From: an uncultured Salinicoccus sp.
GTDB lineage: Bacteria; Bacillota; Bacilli; Staphylococcales; Salinicoccaceae
DNA: 64,000 nucleotides
Direction: 5' to 3'
NCBI GenBank assembly: GCA_947494965.1
Contig: CANLWV010000011.1
Coordinates: 1-64,000 of the forward strand
Position 1 is the stretch's first letter. Each line of letters opens with the position of its first letter. The notes beneath the pieces were generated by a model. It was not told the DNA's origin and did no database searches. It saw only the letters and a list, made by a program, of their open reading frames with translations. A program made the position numbers and the translations under genes. Shown piece by piece: positions 55,164 through 64,000 of the stretch.

Positions 55164-56636
55164 GTGAATATACACGAATTGACGGTAGAAGAACTGTATG
55201 GAAAAATCCAGGCCAAGGAAATCAAACCTTCTGAAGTTGTGAAGGCATTGTTTGACAGGATTGAAGCTTCCGATGACACAATCGGCTCTTTTTTATTTGT
55301 AAACAAAGAAGCGGCAATGCAGCAAGCTGAAAAACTGGATCAGCTGCAGCAGGAAGATAAGATGACAGGGGCACTTTTCGGGGTGCCGATGGGCATTAAA
55401 GACAATATCTGTACAAAAGATATATTGACCACATGTGCAAGCCGTATGCTTGAAGACTTCAACCCGGTCTATGATGCGACAGTCATGGAAAAGTTGAATG
55501 AAGATAATGCGGTACTCATGGGAAAACAGAATATGGATGAGTTCGCGATGGGGGGGTCCACTGAGAATTCCTACTTCAAAATTACACGCAATCCATGGGA
55601 CCAAAAGGCAGTGCCTGGTGGCTCATCAGGCGGTTCGGCCGCTGCTGTGGCAGCAGGTTTCGTACCGTTCTCCCTAGGGTCTGATACGGGTGGTTCCGTC
55701 AGGCAGCCAGCCGCATTCTGTGGTGTCGTCGGCATGAAGCCAACTTACGGACGGGTGTCCCGTTACGGCTTGGTAGCGTTCGCCTCTTCACTCGATCAGA
55801 TTGGACCCATCACAAGAAATGTGCGCGACAATGCAAAGATACTGGGGCACATTTCAGGTTCCCATACAAAAGATGCGACGAGTGCGCCGAGTATGGATAA
55901 TGATTTCCTGGAAGGTATAGACAAGGATATCAGCGGCATGAAGATTGCAGTGCCGAAGGAATTCATGGAGAGTGTCGATTCCGAGGTTTCAGATTCTGTG
56001 AAGAAAGCGGTGGAAACGTTCAAATCCATGGGCGCGACTGTTGAAGAAGTGTCCATTCCGCATACGAAATATGTAGTCAGTGCATACTATCTTATTGCTT
56101 CAAGTGAAGCGAGTTCAAACTTGGCGCGTTTTGATGGTATCCGATATGGCTACAAGGCTGAAGGTGCCGAAACGTTGGAAGAGCACTATAAGAAAACCCG
56201 TGCAGAAGGCTTCGGAGATGAAGTCAAAAGACGTATCCTGCTCGGTACATTCGTATTGAGCTCCGGGCATTATGATCAGCATTATATCCGTGCCCAGAAA
56301 CTAAGGAGCATCATAGAAGATGAAATGAAGGGCATATTCAAAGAATATGATCTGATCATTGGACCTACAACACCGACTGCAGCGTATGACCTCGGGGAGA
56401 AGGCGGATAATCAGCTGAAGATGTATAAAGATGACATCTTGACTGTTCCCGCCAATCTTACAGGAATGCCTGCCCTGTCGATTCCGTCTGGTCTCGCCAG
56501 CTCCGGCCGTCCTATCGGCCTCCAGCTCATCGGGGATCATTTTGATGAAAAGAAAATATATAATGCAGCATATAAATTCGAGACGCAGTACAATCTCCAT
56601 GAAGAATTGAAACAGCTGCAGATGGAGGTGCAATAA
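55164..56636 (+). CDS. gatA: Asp/Glu-tRNA amidotransferase subunit A
   Basis: Predicted 490-residue amidase-signature subunit that releases ammonia from glutamine. The Ser-cisSer-Lys triad is visible in GIKDN (Lys), [14 protein letters not shown] and [11 protein letters not shown] (Ser residues). GTG start with AAGGAGG. The stop overlaps the gatB start by one base (TAATG), indicating coupling. Confidence 0.97.
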   Translation: MNIHELTVEELYGKIQAKEIKPSEVVKALFDRIEASDDTIGSFLFVNKEAAMQQAEKLDQLQQEDKMTGALFGVPMGIKDNICTKDILTTCASRMLEDFNPVYDATVMEKLNEDNAVLMGKQNMDEFAMGGSTENSYFKITRNPWDQKAVPGGSSGGSAAAVAAGFVPFSLGSDTGGSVRQPAAFCGVVGMKPTYGRVSRYGLVAFASSLDQIGPITRNVRDNAKILGHISGSHTKDATSAPSMDNDFLEGIDKDISGMKIAVPKEFMESVDSEVSDSVKKAVETFKSMGATVEEVSIPHTKYVVSAYYLIASSEASSNLARFDGIRYGYKAEGAETLEEHYKKTRAEGFGDEVKRRILLGTFVLSSGHYDQHYIRAQKLRSIIEDEMKGIFKEYDLIIGPTTPTAAYDLGEKADNQLKMYKDDILTVPANLTGMPALSIPSGLASSGRPIGLQLIGDHFDEKKIYNAAYKFETQYNLHEELKQLQMEVQ

Positions 56637-58066
56637 TGCATTTTGAAACAGTCATCGGACTTGAAGTCCACGTAGAGCTCAAAACGAATACGAAGATGTT
56701 CTCAGATGCACCAGCGCATTTCGGCGCTGAACCCAACACCAACTTGAGCGTCATCGACCTGGCCTACCCGGGCACGCTGCCTGTGCCGAACAAGCAGGCT
56801 GTTGATTTCGGCATGAAAGCAGCGATGGCACTCAACATGGATATTGCGGATGTCACAAAATTCGACCGGAAGAACTATTTTTATCCGGATAACCCGAAGG
56901 CTTATCAGATTTCCCAGTTCGACAAGCCAATTGGTGAAAATGGGTGGATAGACATAGAAGTCGGCGGGGAAACCCGGCGTATCGGCATCACGCGTCTCCA
57001 CCTGGAGGAAGATGCCGGCAAGTCGACCCATAAGGACGATCATTCCCTGGTAGACCTCAACCGTCAAGGAACACCGCTCGTTGAAATCGTTTCCGAACCG
57101 GACATCAGGACCCCAGAGGAAGCTTATGCCTACCTTGAAAAACTGAAGGCCATCATCCAATATACAGGGGTTTCCGACTGCAAAATGGAGGAAGGATCGC
57201 TCAGATGTGATGCCAACCTCTCGCTTCGCCCATACGGACAGGAAGAGTTCGGTACCAAGACAGAGCTCAAGAACTTGAACTCTTTCAGCTTTGTCAGAAA
57301 AGGGCTGGAATTTGAAGAGAAACGTCAAGAAAAGGTTTTGATGAAAGGCGGAGAAATCGCTCAGGAGACGCGCCGTTTTGATGAGAAGACAGGAGAGACC
57401 CTACTTATGCGCGTAAAAGAGGGATCAGATGATTATAGATACTTCCCTGAACCCGATCTGGTGCAGATTCGCATCGACCAGGAGTGGAAGGATGAAATCA
57501 AGGCGCAGATTCCACTTCTGCCGGACGCGCTTAAAGAGAAGTACGTTGAAGAATATGGCCTGCCGGCATACGATGCGCATGTACTCACCCTGAAAAAAGA
57601 AACATCGGATTTCTTTAATGCAATGGTGGAAACCCATGGGTCGGATGTCAAACAGGCATCCAATTGGCTGATGGGAGGCGTCAACGAATACCTCAACAAA
57701 CAGCAGATGGAATTGTCCGAAACCAAACTGACTCCTGAGAACCTATCAGGTATGATCAAATTGATTGAAGAAGGCACCATTTCAAGTAAACAGGCTAAAA
57801 AAGTATTCAATGTGCTTGTCGAAAAGGGTGGAGATGCCAGAAAAGTCGTTAAAGACCTTGGCATGGAACAGATTTCAGACCCTGAAATACTTGGTGATAT
57901 GGTAACCGCTGTACTCGATCAGAATCCACAATCGATAGAAGATTATAAGAACGGCAAGGATCGGGCAACCGGTTTCCTCATCGGACAGATCATGAAGCAG
58001 TCAAAAGGACAGGCGAATCCGCAAAAGGTCAATGATATACTTCTTGAAGAAATCAATAAGAGATAA
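56636..58066 (+). CDS. gatB: Asp/Glu-tRNA amidotransferase subunit B
   Basis: Predicted 476-residue kinase/tRNA-binding subunit. Family parts: [64 protein letters not shown], and a C-terminal YqeY-like tail ([14 protein letters not shown] ... [13 protein letters not shown]). It completes gatCAB; a terminator follows. Confidence 0.97.
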   Translation: MHFETVIGLEVHVELKTNTKMFSDAPAHFGAEPNTNLSVIDLAYPGTLPVPNKQAVDFGMKAAMALNMDIADVTKFDRKNYFYPDNPKAYQISQFDKPIGENGWIDIEVGGETRRIGITRLHLEEDAGKSTHKDDHSLVDLNRQGTPLVEIVSEPDIRTPEEAYAYLEKLKAIIQYTGVSDCKMEEGSLRCDANLSLRPYGQEEFGTKTELKNLNSFSFVRKGLEFEEKRQEKVLMKGGEIAQETRRFDEKTGETLLMRVKEGSDDYRYFPEPDLVQIRIDQEWKDEIKAQIPLLPDALKEKYVEEYGLPAYDAHVLTLKKETSDFFNAMVETHGSDVKQASNWLMGGVNEYLNKQQMELSETKLTPENLSGMIKLIEEGTISSKQAKKVFNVLVEKGGDARKVVKDLGMEQISDPEILGDMVTAVLDQNPQSIEDYKNGKDRATGFLIGQIMKQSKGQANPQKVNDILLEEINKR

Positions 58067-58076
58067 AAGTCGACAG

Positions 58077-58110
58077 CGCTCGAGTGGCCGATCCACTCGG
58101 GCGTTTTTTT
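58077..58110 (+). terminator. Terminator after gatB
   Basis: CGC-T-CGAGTGG pairs with CCACTCG-G-GCG (58077-58103) across a short loop, followed by seven T. Confidence 0.9.
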
Positions 58111-58261
58111 GACTGTGGCACCCTACAAAATGGATGCCTTTGATTCGTCTATGCATTGTAGGACTCATATATGGTATTCTGTTATATATATTAAAAATTT
58201 AGTCATTAGATTGATGAGTGATGAATGATATTATGAATGACATATTTAGGAATGATCATAA

Positions 58262-58765
58262 ATGGAGAAAAACAATGATTATATTAAAATAACAGAGCAT
58301 TATGTGGAGGCTTCGCTCCGGATACTCAACTATTTGAGGTCGAGTGTCAAAGAGATCCATCACATCGGTTCGACGAGCGACGTGTTTATGGACATGACTG
58401 GCGACATTGATGTGCTCGTTCTGCTGAAAAATGGGAAAGGGTACGCGTTGGCTGAGGCGATTGCTGAAGAAGGCTTCACGCCCGTACGCAACCTTCCTGA
58501 GATTTTTTCTGAAGAAGTCGTACTTGAACATGACAATGGTGATCGTAAGGTGAAGTTTATCCTAATGCATCACGCATCCGAGAAGAAAGATGCGATCCTT
58601 CGTTGCAAAAAGATGATCGGAGAGGACAAGATGCATAGAAGACGATTCAAGCAATTAAAGAAAGCATTGAACAACCACGAAATCACTGACACAGAATATG
58701 AACGGGAGAAAGCGTTGCTATTTAATGACATACTGAATGGGCAAGAGGAATTGGATAATGTATAA
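58262..58765 (+). CDS. GrpB/UPF0157-like nucleotidyltransferase-fold protein
   Basis: Predicted 167-residue protein with the GrpB-type core: EIHHIGSTSDVFMDMTGDIDVLVLL carries the GS and DxD-like residues of the nucleotidyltransferase fold, and the C-terminal helix region (KKMIGEDKMHRRRFKQLKKAL) fits too. The stretch after IGST differs from the usual SVPGLxAKP form, so the substrate may differ. It is inserted between gatB and dgkB, which are neighbours in Staphylococcus aureus. It overlaps the next small gene by 8 bp. Confidence 0.72.
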   Translation: MEKNNDYIKITEHYVEASLRILNYLRSSVKEIHHIGSTSDVFMDMTGDIDVLVLLKNGKGYALAEAIAEEGFTPVRNLPEIFSEEVVLEHDNGDRKVKFILMHHASEKKDAILRCKKMIGEDKMHRRRFKQLKKALNNHEITDTEYEREKALLFNDILNGQEELDNV

Positions 58766-58925
58766 AACGCTATTCATCGGCAACTGCATCCTGATCCTAC
58801 TGATGATCCTTGTATCCACGACCGGTAATATTGGGCTCACACGGGTACTGCAGGTCATCGTTTTCATACTCAGCGTCTATCTATTTTATGGCTACACTAA
58901 AAGTAGCAATGGGAGGAGAAAATGA
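58758..58925 (+). CDS. Small two-segment membrane protein, 55 residues
   Basis: Starts MYKTLFIGNCILILLMILVS and continues with a second hydrophobic run (TRVLQVIVFILSVYLFYGY) before a basic tail. It has two membrane segments and no recognised family. AGAGGAATTGG precedes the ATG. It overlaps the GrpB-like gene by 8 bp and dgkB by 4 bp, so all three are translationally coupled. Confidence 0.72.
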   Translation: MYKTLFIGNCILILLMILVSTTGNIGLTRVLQVIVFILSVYLFYGYTKSSNGRRK

Positions 58926-59839
58926 AAACAGCCAGAATCATATATAACCCGACCTCAGGCAGGGAAATATTCAAAAAATCATTGTCTGAAGTCTTGGAAC
59001 GGTTCGAAGTCAACGGCTACATAACAAGTACGCATGCCACAACACAGGCTGGAGATGCGACTCTCGCAGCGCGGAAAGCATGTGAAATGAATTTTGATCT
59101 CATTATTGCAGCGGGAGGCGATGGGACTGTCAATGAAGTGGTGAACGGGATGGCCGAATTCGATCAGCGTCCGGCACTTGGCATCATTCCCATGGGTACA
59201 GTCAATGACTTTGCCAACGCGCTCCATATCCCCGCAGATCTGATGGAAGCTGTCGATACCATCATCCATGGGCAGGGGGCACGCATTGATATAGGACTGA
59301 TGAACAGCAAATACTTCATCAATATTGCAGGCGGCGGCAAAATCACTGAAGTGTCCTACGAGGCGCCGAGTAAATTGAAGGCCATCATCGGGCCGCTTGC
59401 CTACTATGTAAAAGGGATTGAGATGCTGCCCCAGATCAGAAGCAGTAACGTCAGGATCGAATACGACGATAATGTATTCGAAGGCAAGGTCATGCTGTTT
59501 CTTTTAGGATTGACGAATTCGATCGGTGGTTTCGATAAACTTGTGGCTGATGCAAAATTGAATGATGGGAAATTCACCCTCATTATAGTCGAAGAAGCAA
59601 GTTTGACTGAGATCGGACATATCATGACACTTGCAACAAGGGGGGAACACCTCAAACATCCTAAAGTCCACCTGTTCAAAGCTGAAGAAATCGACATTTC
59701 CTCATTTGAGGAAGTGCAGCTCAACTTGGACGGTGAATTCGGAGGGATCCTGCCTGCGCATTTCACCAATCTGAAGCAGCATCTTGAGATCAGGGTGTCT
59801 GAAGCATTTTATCTGGAGAATATTGCAGAAACCGAATAA
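58922..59839 (+). CDS. dgkB: Diacylglycerol kinase
   Basis: Predicted 305-residue soluble lipid kinase recycling diacylglycerol to phosphatidate, for example after lipoteichoic acid synthesis. Catalytic block IIAAGGDGTVNEVVNGMAEF, GIIPMGTVNDFANAL, and the late NLDGEFGGILPAHF (acidic residues) are typical of DgkB. GGGAGGAGAA precedes the ATG. Placed as in staphylococci, upstream of rlmD but here separated from it by three extra genes. Confidence 0.95.
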   Translation: MKTARIIYNPTSGREIFKKSLSEVLERFEVNGYITSTHATTQAGDATLAARKACEMNFDLIIAAGGDGTVNEVVNGMAEFDQRPALGIIPMGTVNDFANALHIPADLMEAVDTIIHGQGARIDIGLMNSKYFINIAGGGKITEVSYEAPSKLKAIIGPLAYYVKGIEMLPQIRSSNVRIEYDDNVFEGKVMLFLLGLTNSIGGFDKLVADAKLNDGKFTLIIVEEASLTEIGHIMTLATRGEHLKHPKVHLFKAEEIDISSFEEVQLNLDGEFGGILPAHFTNLKQHLEIRVSEAFYLENIAETE

Positions 59840-59934
59840 GTCTCTGCTCTATGGTTTTAAAGGCTAGTAAAAGGTAATGGATAGCTTAAGTGCATAATCG
59901 ATATGTGCATCCATCAAAAAAGGGGGCTTGCCCT

Positions 59935-60627
59935 ATGTTCGGCTTAACAGATCTTATACCCCTCATAATATCGGGTTTCATCATACTTCCGGTAGTGGGG
60001 GCCCTAAGGGAGACGGGATACGTTCTTGCCGGTTTTATGTTTGGGGCAAAAAACAGCAGATTGACCTTGGGGTCCGGCCCCCGGCTCTTTAAGGTTGGAA
60101 TACTGGACGTACGGAAACACTATCATCTCTACAGCTGGTTCTCCTACGACGAATTGAAGAATGAGAGCCGTATAGCCTATGTAATGGTTTACGCCAGTCC
60201 AATTCTTGTCAATGTCGTAATCGGGCTGACGATCAACGCATTACTTGCAAATGGCTATTTGGCAGAACAGGCGACTTTCTGGAACCGGTTCATCTTCTAT
60301 ATATTCTATTTCATCCTGTTCGATACAGTACCCATGAAGACAATCAACGGCATGCCAAACAACGGTATGCTGATATATGAGATGCTCAGGTTCGGTAAAC
60401 GGACGGATCACAATAAAGAACCATTCATCCCTTCGACATCCATAGTCGAAAATGAATACCAGGAAGAGATGCAGCAGTTGGAAGAAGAAGTGGAGAAGGC
60501 AGAAGAAATGCAAGAACAGGCAGAAGAGGAAAAACGGAAGGAAGAGAAGAAGAAAGCTGAGTGCTTGGCACTCAGCTTTCTTTATTTGCCTTACTCATCG
60601 TATTCGGGATCCCTGTGGGAAGGATAG
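59935..60627 (+). CDS. M50-like membrane protein with degenerate zinc motif
   Basis: Predicted 230-residue protein with four hydrophobic segments and a Glu/Lys coiled-coil tail. LRETGYVLAGFMFG aligns with the HExGHxLAGxxFG helix of M50-type metalloproteases, but both zinc His are replaced (Arg and Tyr); TVPMKTINGMPNNGML resembles their later NxxPxxxxDG loop without the Asp. A non-catalytic homologue is likely. ATG at 59935 has AAAGGGGGC. The last 22 residues are read through the terminator hairpin at 60550 and run 37 bp into the convergent SDR gene, so the original stop was probably lost by a frameshift. Confidence 0.6.
   Translation: MFGLTDLIPLIISGFIILPVVGALRETGYVLAGFMFGAKNSRLTLGSGPRLFKVGILDVRKHYHLYSWFSYDELKNESRIAYVMVYASPILVNVVIGLTINALLANGYLAEQATFWNRFIFYIFYFILFDTVPMKTINGMPNNGMLIYEMLRFGKRTDHNKEPFIPSTSIVENEYQEEMQQLEEEVEKAEEMQEQAEEEKRKEEKKKAECLALSFLYLPYSSYSGSLWEG
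60550..60582. terminator. Terminator hairpin overlapping the M50-like frame
   Basis: AAAGCTGAGTGC (60553-60564) pairs with GCACTCAGCTTT (60568-60579) across a 3-nt loop, extended by A/T pairs at the ends. It lies between convergent genes, inside the present reading frame of the left one. Confidence 0.88.
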
Positions 60628-61385
60628 AGGCTTAGGCCGCCATCTGCCACTATCGTCTGGCCGGTGATATATACAGATTGCTCGGACGCCATGAAGGCGG
60701 CGATGTTGGAAATGTGTTCAGGTTCACCGACATAGCCCATCGGCACAAAGTCATCGGCACCCTCCTTTTCTTCAGGCGTCGAGAAGAACTCTTCATTTAT
60801 AGGTGTGTTGATGCTGCCCGGGGCGATATTATTGATTCTGATGCCGAGCCGTGAATATTCAAGCGCCAACGACTGCGTAAGCAACTTGACACCACCTTTA
60901 CTCGCTGTATAATGCGCAAAATGGGGCCACGGAATAATTTCGTGTACGCTTGATATATTGATGATCGTCCCTTTTTTTCCTGTGTCGAGGAAATGTTTCA
61001 ATACCTCACGCGAACCGATGAATGTGCCGCGCAGATTGGTGTTGATGACCTTATCGAATTCATCGACCGACAATTCATGGCTTTTAACATCTTTTTGGAT
61101 GCCGGCGTTATTGACAAGTACATCAATGCCGCCGAATTTTTTGATGCTTTCATCGATCAGATCGATGATATCCTGTTCTTCTGTGACATCGCATTGCATT
61201 GTTGCAACGCGTGCTCCGTCATTGCCGTTCAGTGATTCCACCAACTTTTGGGATTTTTCGCTGCCACTATGGTAGCTGAACATGACATTCATTCCTTCTT
61301 GGTGGTACCTTTTTACGATCGATTTGCCGATGCCGCTCGAACCGCCTGTCACAACTGCAGTCTTTCCTGCCAAATCTTTATACAT
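60591..61385 (-). CDS. SDR-family oxidoreductase, glucose 1-dehydrogenase-like
   Basis: Predicted 264-residue short-chain dehydrogenase. NAD(P) site VVTGGSSGIGKSIV, LVNNAGIQKD, catalytic Ser (NISSVHEIIPW), Tyr/Lys (HYTASKGGVKL) and PGSINTPINEEFF are typical. Length and pattern match glucose 1-dehydrogenases of Bacillus; the real substrate is uncertain. ATG at 61385 has AGGAGG; the frame opens at 61406. Single gene. Confidence 0.9.
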   Translation of the reverse strand: MYKDLAGKTAVVTGGSSGIGKSIVKRYHQEGMNVMFSYHSGSEKSQKLVESLNGNDGARVATMQCDVTEEQDIIDLIDESIKKFGGIDVLVNNAGIQKDVKSHELSVDEFDKVINTNLRGTFIGSREVLKHFLDTGKKGTIINISSVHEIIPWPHFAHYTASKGGVKLLTQSLALEYSRLGIRINNIAPGSINTPINEEFFSTPEEKEGADDFVPMGYVGEPEHISNIAAFMASEQSVYITGQTIVADGGLSLYPSHRDPEYDE

Positions 61386-61512
61386 GCATGCATTCCTCCT
61401 GATCATTTACTTTATCGTTTACTTAATTATGTATACCCAATTTTGCACCCCCCCAAGCCTAAGCGCAGATGATTTGATATAATGACAGCAATAAGATTTA
61501 AAGAGGTGTCCG

Positions 61513-63324
61513 ATGAAACTAACAATTTTTGCAACGAGTGATGTGCATGGCGCGATATATCCGCACGATTACTTTAATGACACATATAAGTCAAAGAGTC
61601 TGCTGCATCTGAAATCTTTCATGGATGCGCACCGTTTGAAGCATCCGGATGATATCGTAATGACTGTCGATAATGGGGACTTCCTCCAAGGAGATGTATG
61701 GAATGATTATGACTACCGGCATAGTGATGACCCGCTCCTCGCGATTGAAGTGATGAATGACATATATGATGTAATTGGCCTTGGCAACCATGAATTCAAT
61801 TTCGGCCTCGATTACCTTCTTAAAGCATATCGCCAGGTCGAAGCTGAGATCGTCAATGCAAATGTCGACTTCCATCAGCACGCACTCGGTGATATTATAA
61901 AAAGATATGTCATCGTAGACAAACAGACGCCAGAAGGATTGCTCAGGATCGGCTTTTTGAATGTGGTGCCCACCCAGATCATGAAATGGGATGCATTCCA
62001 CCTTGAAGGTAAGGTGGAAGTCGAGGATATGAACCGGACGGTAAAGCATACTGCCAGAGAGATGAAGGAGGCGGGCGCCGATATCGTCATTCTGATGTCC
62101 CACTCCGGCATGAGCAAGGATCCTGATCATATCAGACTCTATGGTGAAAACCAGACATTCCTCATGACCATGGTGGAAGATGTGGACGGCATCATCTTCG
62201 GGCACACCCACGAATTCTTTCCAGACCGAAACTTCGAAGCGCGGATTGATGCGATTGATTTCAAGCGTGGTGCCGTCAACGGGAAACCGATGGTGCAGCC
62301 GGGTGTTTCAGCGAGCCACCTGGGATGCATAGAGTTCGATTTGGGGGTAGATGATGATGGGGCGTGGGAAATCAAGAATTCGAGGGCACATCTGATTGAA
62401 TCCGAAAGCCTCACTCCAACTAGGGAGACGTTATCAAAATATGAAGATTCCCATAGGAAGGTACTGGATTATCTTTCCGAACCGATTGGCCATATAGATG
62501 AAACGTGGCATACCTATTTCTCCCGCATCATGCCTTCCAAAGCAGTCCAAGCCGTAGCGGAAGCCAGCAAGGCATACGCCGAAACGCTCATCAGTCGCAG
62601 CGACCTGGAACGATTACCGGTGCTTGGCTTCAATGCTGTCACGAAAGCCGGCAGGGATGGACCGCATGACTTCACAGTCTTGGCGGAAGGGGAACTTACC
62701 CTCAGTGCAGCGATTGACCTTTATAAACATACAAACTCGATGGTCATCATCAAGATAGATGGGGGAATTCTCAAAGAATGGCTGGAATGGAGCGCCTCCC
62801 AGTTCAATCAGGTAGATGAAAATGAAGATCTACTGAAAGCCAATAGTTCCAAAAACGGTTTTCCAAGCTATAACTTCGATACATTCTTCGATCTGGAGTA
62901 TACATTCGACATCTCGCGCCCGGCGCGCTACAGTGGAACGGCGAAAAAAATCAGTGACAGCGAACGTGTCACTGAAATGAAATACCAAGGCAAGGACATC
63001 CAACCGGGGGATTCTTTCATTGTTCCGGCAAACAACTACAGGGTAGCCTATACCCCCTTCCTAAGAGATGCTGAAGTACTCCATGAATCACAAAGGACTG
63101 TACGGGATATCGTCATCGAATATATGATGACAAATCCATATTTTGATCATAAGAAACCAATGACCATCATCCCGGGTGGCACATATATGTTCAAGACCGC
63201 CACACGTGCAAAAGCATATATAGATGAACAAGCAGTCAGGCATGTCGAAGAACTTGGCAACGGGTTCAGTTGGTATGAAATTGACTTAAAGGAGGATAAG
63301 CATGGCACAAGTGACAAAGAATGA
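61513..63324 (+). CDS. 5'-nucleotidase / cyclic phosphodiesterase-type metallophosphatase
   Basis: Predicted 603-residue two-domain enzyme. The N-terminal calcineurin-like metallophosphatase has all metal motifs: FATSDVHGAIYPHD, TVDNGDFLQGD, GLGNHEFNFG, ILMSHSG and GHTHEF. The C-terminal 5'-nucleotidase domain starts near residue 340. Relatives such as CpdB or YfkN are secreted or wall-anchored, but this protein has no signal peptide or sorting signal, so it seems cytoplasmic. GAGGTG precedes the ATG. Its end overlaps rlmD by 23 bp. Confidence 0.9.
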   Translation: MKLTIFATSDVHGAIYPHDYFNDTYKSKSLLHLKSFMDAHRLKHPDDIVMTVDNGDFLQGDVWNDYDYRHSDDPLLAIEVMNDIYDVIGLGNHEFNFGLDYLLKAYRQVEAEIVNANVDFHQHALGDIIKRYVIVDKQTPEGLLRIGFLNVVPTQIMKWDAFHLEGKVEVEDMNRTVKHTAREMKEAGADIVILMSHSGMSKDPDHIRLYGENQTFLMTMVEDVDGIIFGHTHEFFPDRNFEARIDAIDFKRGAVNGKPMVQPGVSASHLGCIEFDLGVDDDGAWEIKNSRAHLIESESLTPTRETLSKYEDSHRKVLDYLSEPIGHIDETWHTYFSRIMPSKAVQAVAEASKAYAETLISRSDLERLPVLGFNAVTKAGRDGPHDFTVLAEGELTLSAAIDLYKHTNSMVIIKIDGGILKEWLEWSASQFNQVDENEDLLKANSSKNGFPSYNFDTFFDLEYTFDISRPARYSGTAKKISDSERVTEMKYQGKDIQPGDSFIVPANNYRVAYTPFLRDAEVLHESQRTVRDIVIEYMMTNPYFDHKKPMTIIPGGTYMFKTATRAKAYIDEQAVRHVEELGNGFSWYEIDLKEDKHGTSDKE

Positions 63325-64000
63325 ACGATTCACCGGAACGGTCGAAGACTATACACACGAAGGCATGGGTGTGGTGAAGGTAGAAGGATATCCAATCTTC
63401 ATCCCGGATGTGCTGAAAGGTGAGGAGATAGATTTTAAAGTGGTGAAGGCCAACCGTAAATTCGGTTTCGGCAAGACACTTGAGGTCAAAGAGGCGTCAA
63501 ACAACCGCATCAACCCGCCATGTCCCTATTACTTCCAATGTGGCGGATGCCAGATACAGACACTCGATTATCTCGAGCAGCAGCGTTTCAAGACAAGTAC
63601 CGTCGACAAGACAATCAACCGCATGGGAAAACTGAACCTCGATATAGAATCCATCATAGGGGCCGAGACCCCATTCAATTACCGCAACAAGTCACAGATA
63701 CCCGTGCAGTTCAATGACGGCAAAGTTGAAATGGGGTTCTACCGTCCGCGGAGCCATGACATCATTGATATAGATGACTGCCTCATCCAAAAGGGCATCC
63801 ATAATGAACTGATGGTATCCATCAGGGATGAATTCAACAAAGCAAGGATATCAGTCTATGATGAGGCATTGCACCAAGGCCTGGTCCGGCATGTCATCAT
63901 CCGCTCAAACCACGACGACAGCGAAGTGCAGGTAGCCTTCGTCACGAACGGCAAGAAAAACCTCTTCGAGCCGGTCATTGAAGCAATCACAAAACAATTC
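63302..64000 (+). CDS. rlmD: 23S rRNA (uracil-C5)-methyltransferase, 5' part
   Basis: The first 233 codons of an RlmD/RumA-type SAM methyltransferase; the frame is open at the window end. Residues 1-60 form a TRAM RNA-binding domain (FTGTVEDYTHEGMGVVKVEG), followed by the iron-sulfur cysteines CPYYFQCGGCQIQ and the start of the central domain (YRNKSQIPVQ). The catalytic domain lies beyond 64000. AAAGGAGG precedes the ATG inside the nucleotidase gene. The position after dgkB is as in staphylococci. Confidence 0.93.
   Translation, partial: MAQVTKNERFTGTVEDYTHEGMGVVKVEGYPIFIPDVLKGEEIDFKVVKANRKFGFGKTLEVKEASNNRINPPCPYYFQCGGCQIQTLDYLEQQRFKTSTVDKTINRMGKLNLDIESIIGAETPFNYRNKSQIPVQFNDGKVEMGFYRPRSHDIIDIDDCLIQKGIHNELMVSIRDEFNKARISVYDEALHQGLVRHVIIRSNHDDSEVQVAFVTNGKKNLFEPVIEAITKQF

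Overview
The window looks like chromosomal DNA from a low-to-mid GC Gram-positive bacterium of the Staphylococcaceae, most likely a halotolerant genus such as Salinicoccus or a close relative. The evidence is the gene order purB - pcrB - pcrA - ligA - camS - putP(reverse) - gatCAB - dgkB - rlmD, which is the staphylococcal order as I know it. Base composition by eye is near 50% GC, higher than Staphylococcus. Osmolyte and sodium functions are present: a BCCT transporter, PutP and a NatAB-type exporter. Strong Shine-Dalgarno sequences, lipobox lipoproteins and many perfect-hairpin terminators fit Firmicutes. No rRNA, tRNA, IS element, prophage or CRISPR array was recognised.

Layout. 1-1.2 kb: an AT-rich island with a gene built from 54-bp coding repeats and a stretch without an intact gene. 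1.2-9.7 kb (reverse): an envelope group (DUF4015 glycosidase-like protein, polysaccharide deacetylase, YkyA lipoprotein), SodC, a moxR-DUF58-DUF4129 operon, and a CtaG/DUF2243 membrane pair. 9.8-13.6 kb: pcp-nagB-msrA and a GltB-like FMN protein. 13.6-21.4 kb: NatAB-like exporter, a second ABC exporter, VanZ-like protein, PH-like protein, an orphan metal-chelate binding lipoprotein, an M23 peptidase-like protein and an AlkA-type glycosylase. 21.4-25.9 kb: a small membrane protein, a thiamine-binding-type protein, aldehyde dehydrogenase with its DUF779 partner behind a promoter carrying a cre site, and the BCCT transporter. 25.9-28.6 kb: three 41-bp repeats, nagA, and a decayed GlcNAc-type PTS gene. 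28.6-31.1 kb: an iron alcohol dehydrogenase and a divergent pair made of a PlcR/Rgg-like regulator and a 59-residue exported peptide.

31.1-41.4 kb: housekeeping and salvage genes, including Nudix, opine-dehydrogenase-like protein, YjbQ, ZnuA with a Zur box, rpmG with a long leader, a FolD-like protein, a YolD protein behind a LexA box, a lactonase, and the MFS-pncA-ppaC-GNAT group. 41.5-46.8 kb: pncB-nadE, UPF0316, NETI protein, purB with PurR-type boxes, and a VanY-like lipoprotein. 46.9-64 kb: the conserved pcrB-to-rlmD block, with GrpB-like, small membrane, M50-like, SDR and nucleotidase genes inserted; rlmD runs off the end.

Genes that work together: pncA, pncB and nadE form a nicotinamide-to-NAD salvage route, and the adjacent pyrophosphatase would remove the PPi made by PncB and NadE. 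nagA and nagB are intact although the nearby PTS transporter is broken. GatCAB corrects misacylated Gln-tRNA (and Asn-tRNA). The best candidate for an undescribed system is the RRNPP-like quorum-sensing pair at 29759-30928: a TPR regulator divergent from a tiny exported pro-peptide ending in PAPIDVY. An inverted repeat overlaps the peptide promoter, and the peptide gene is too short for routine gene calling.
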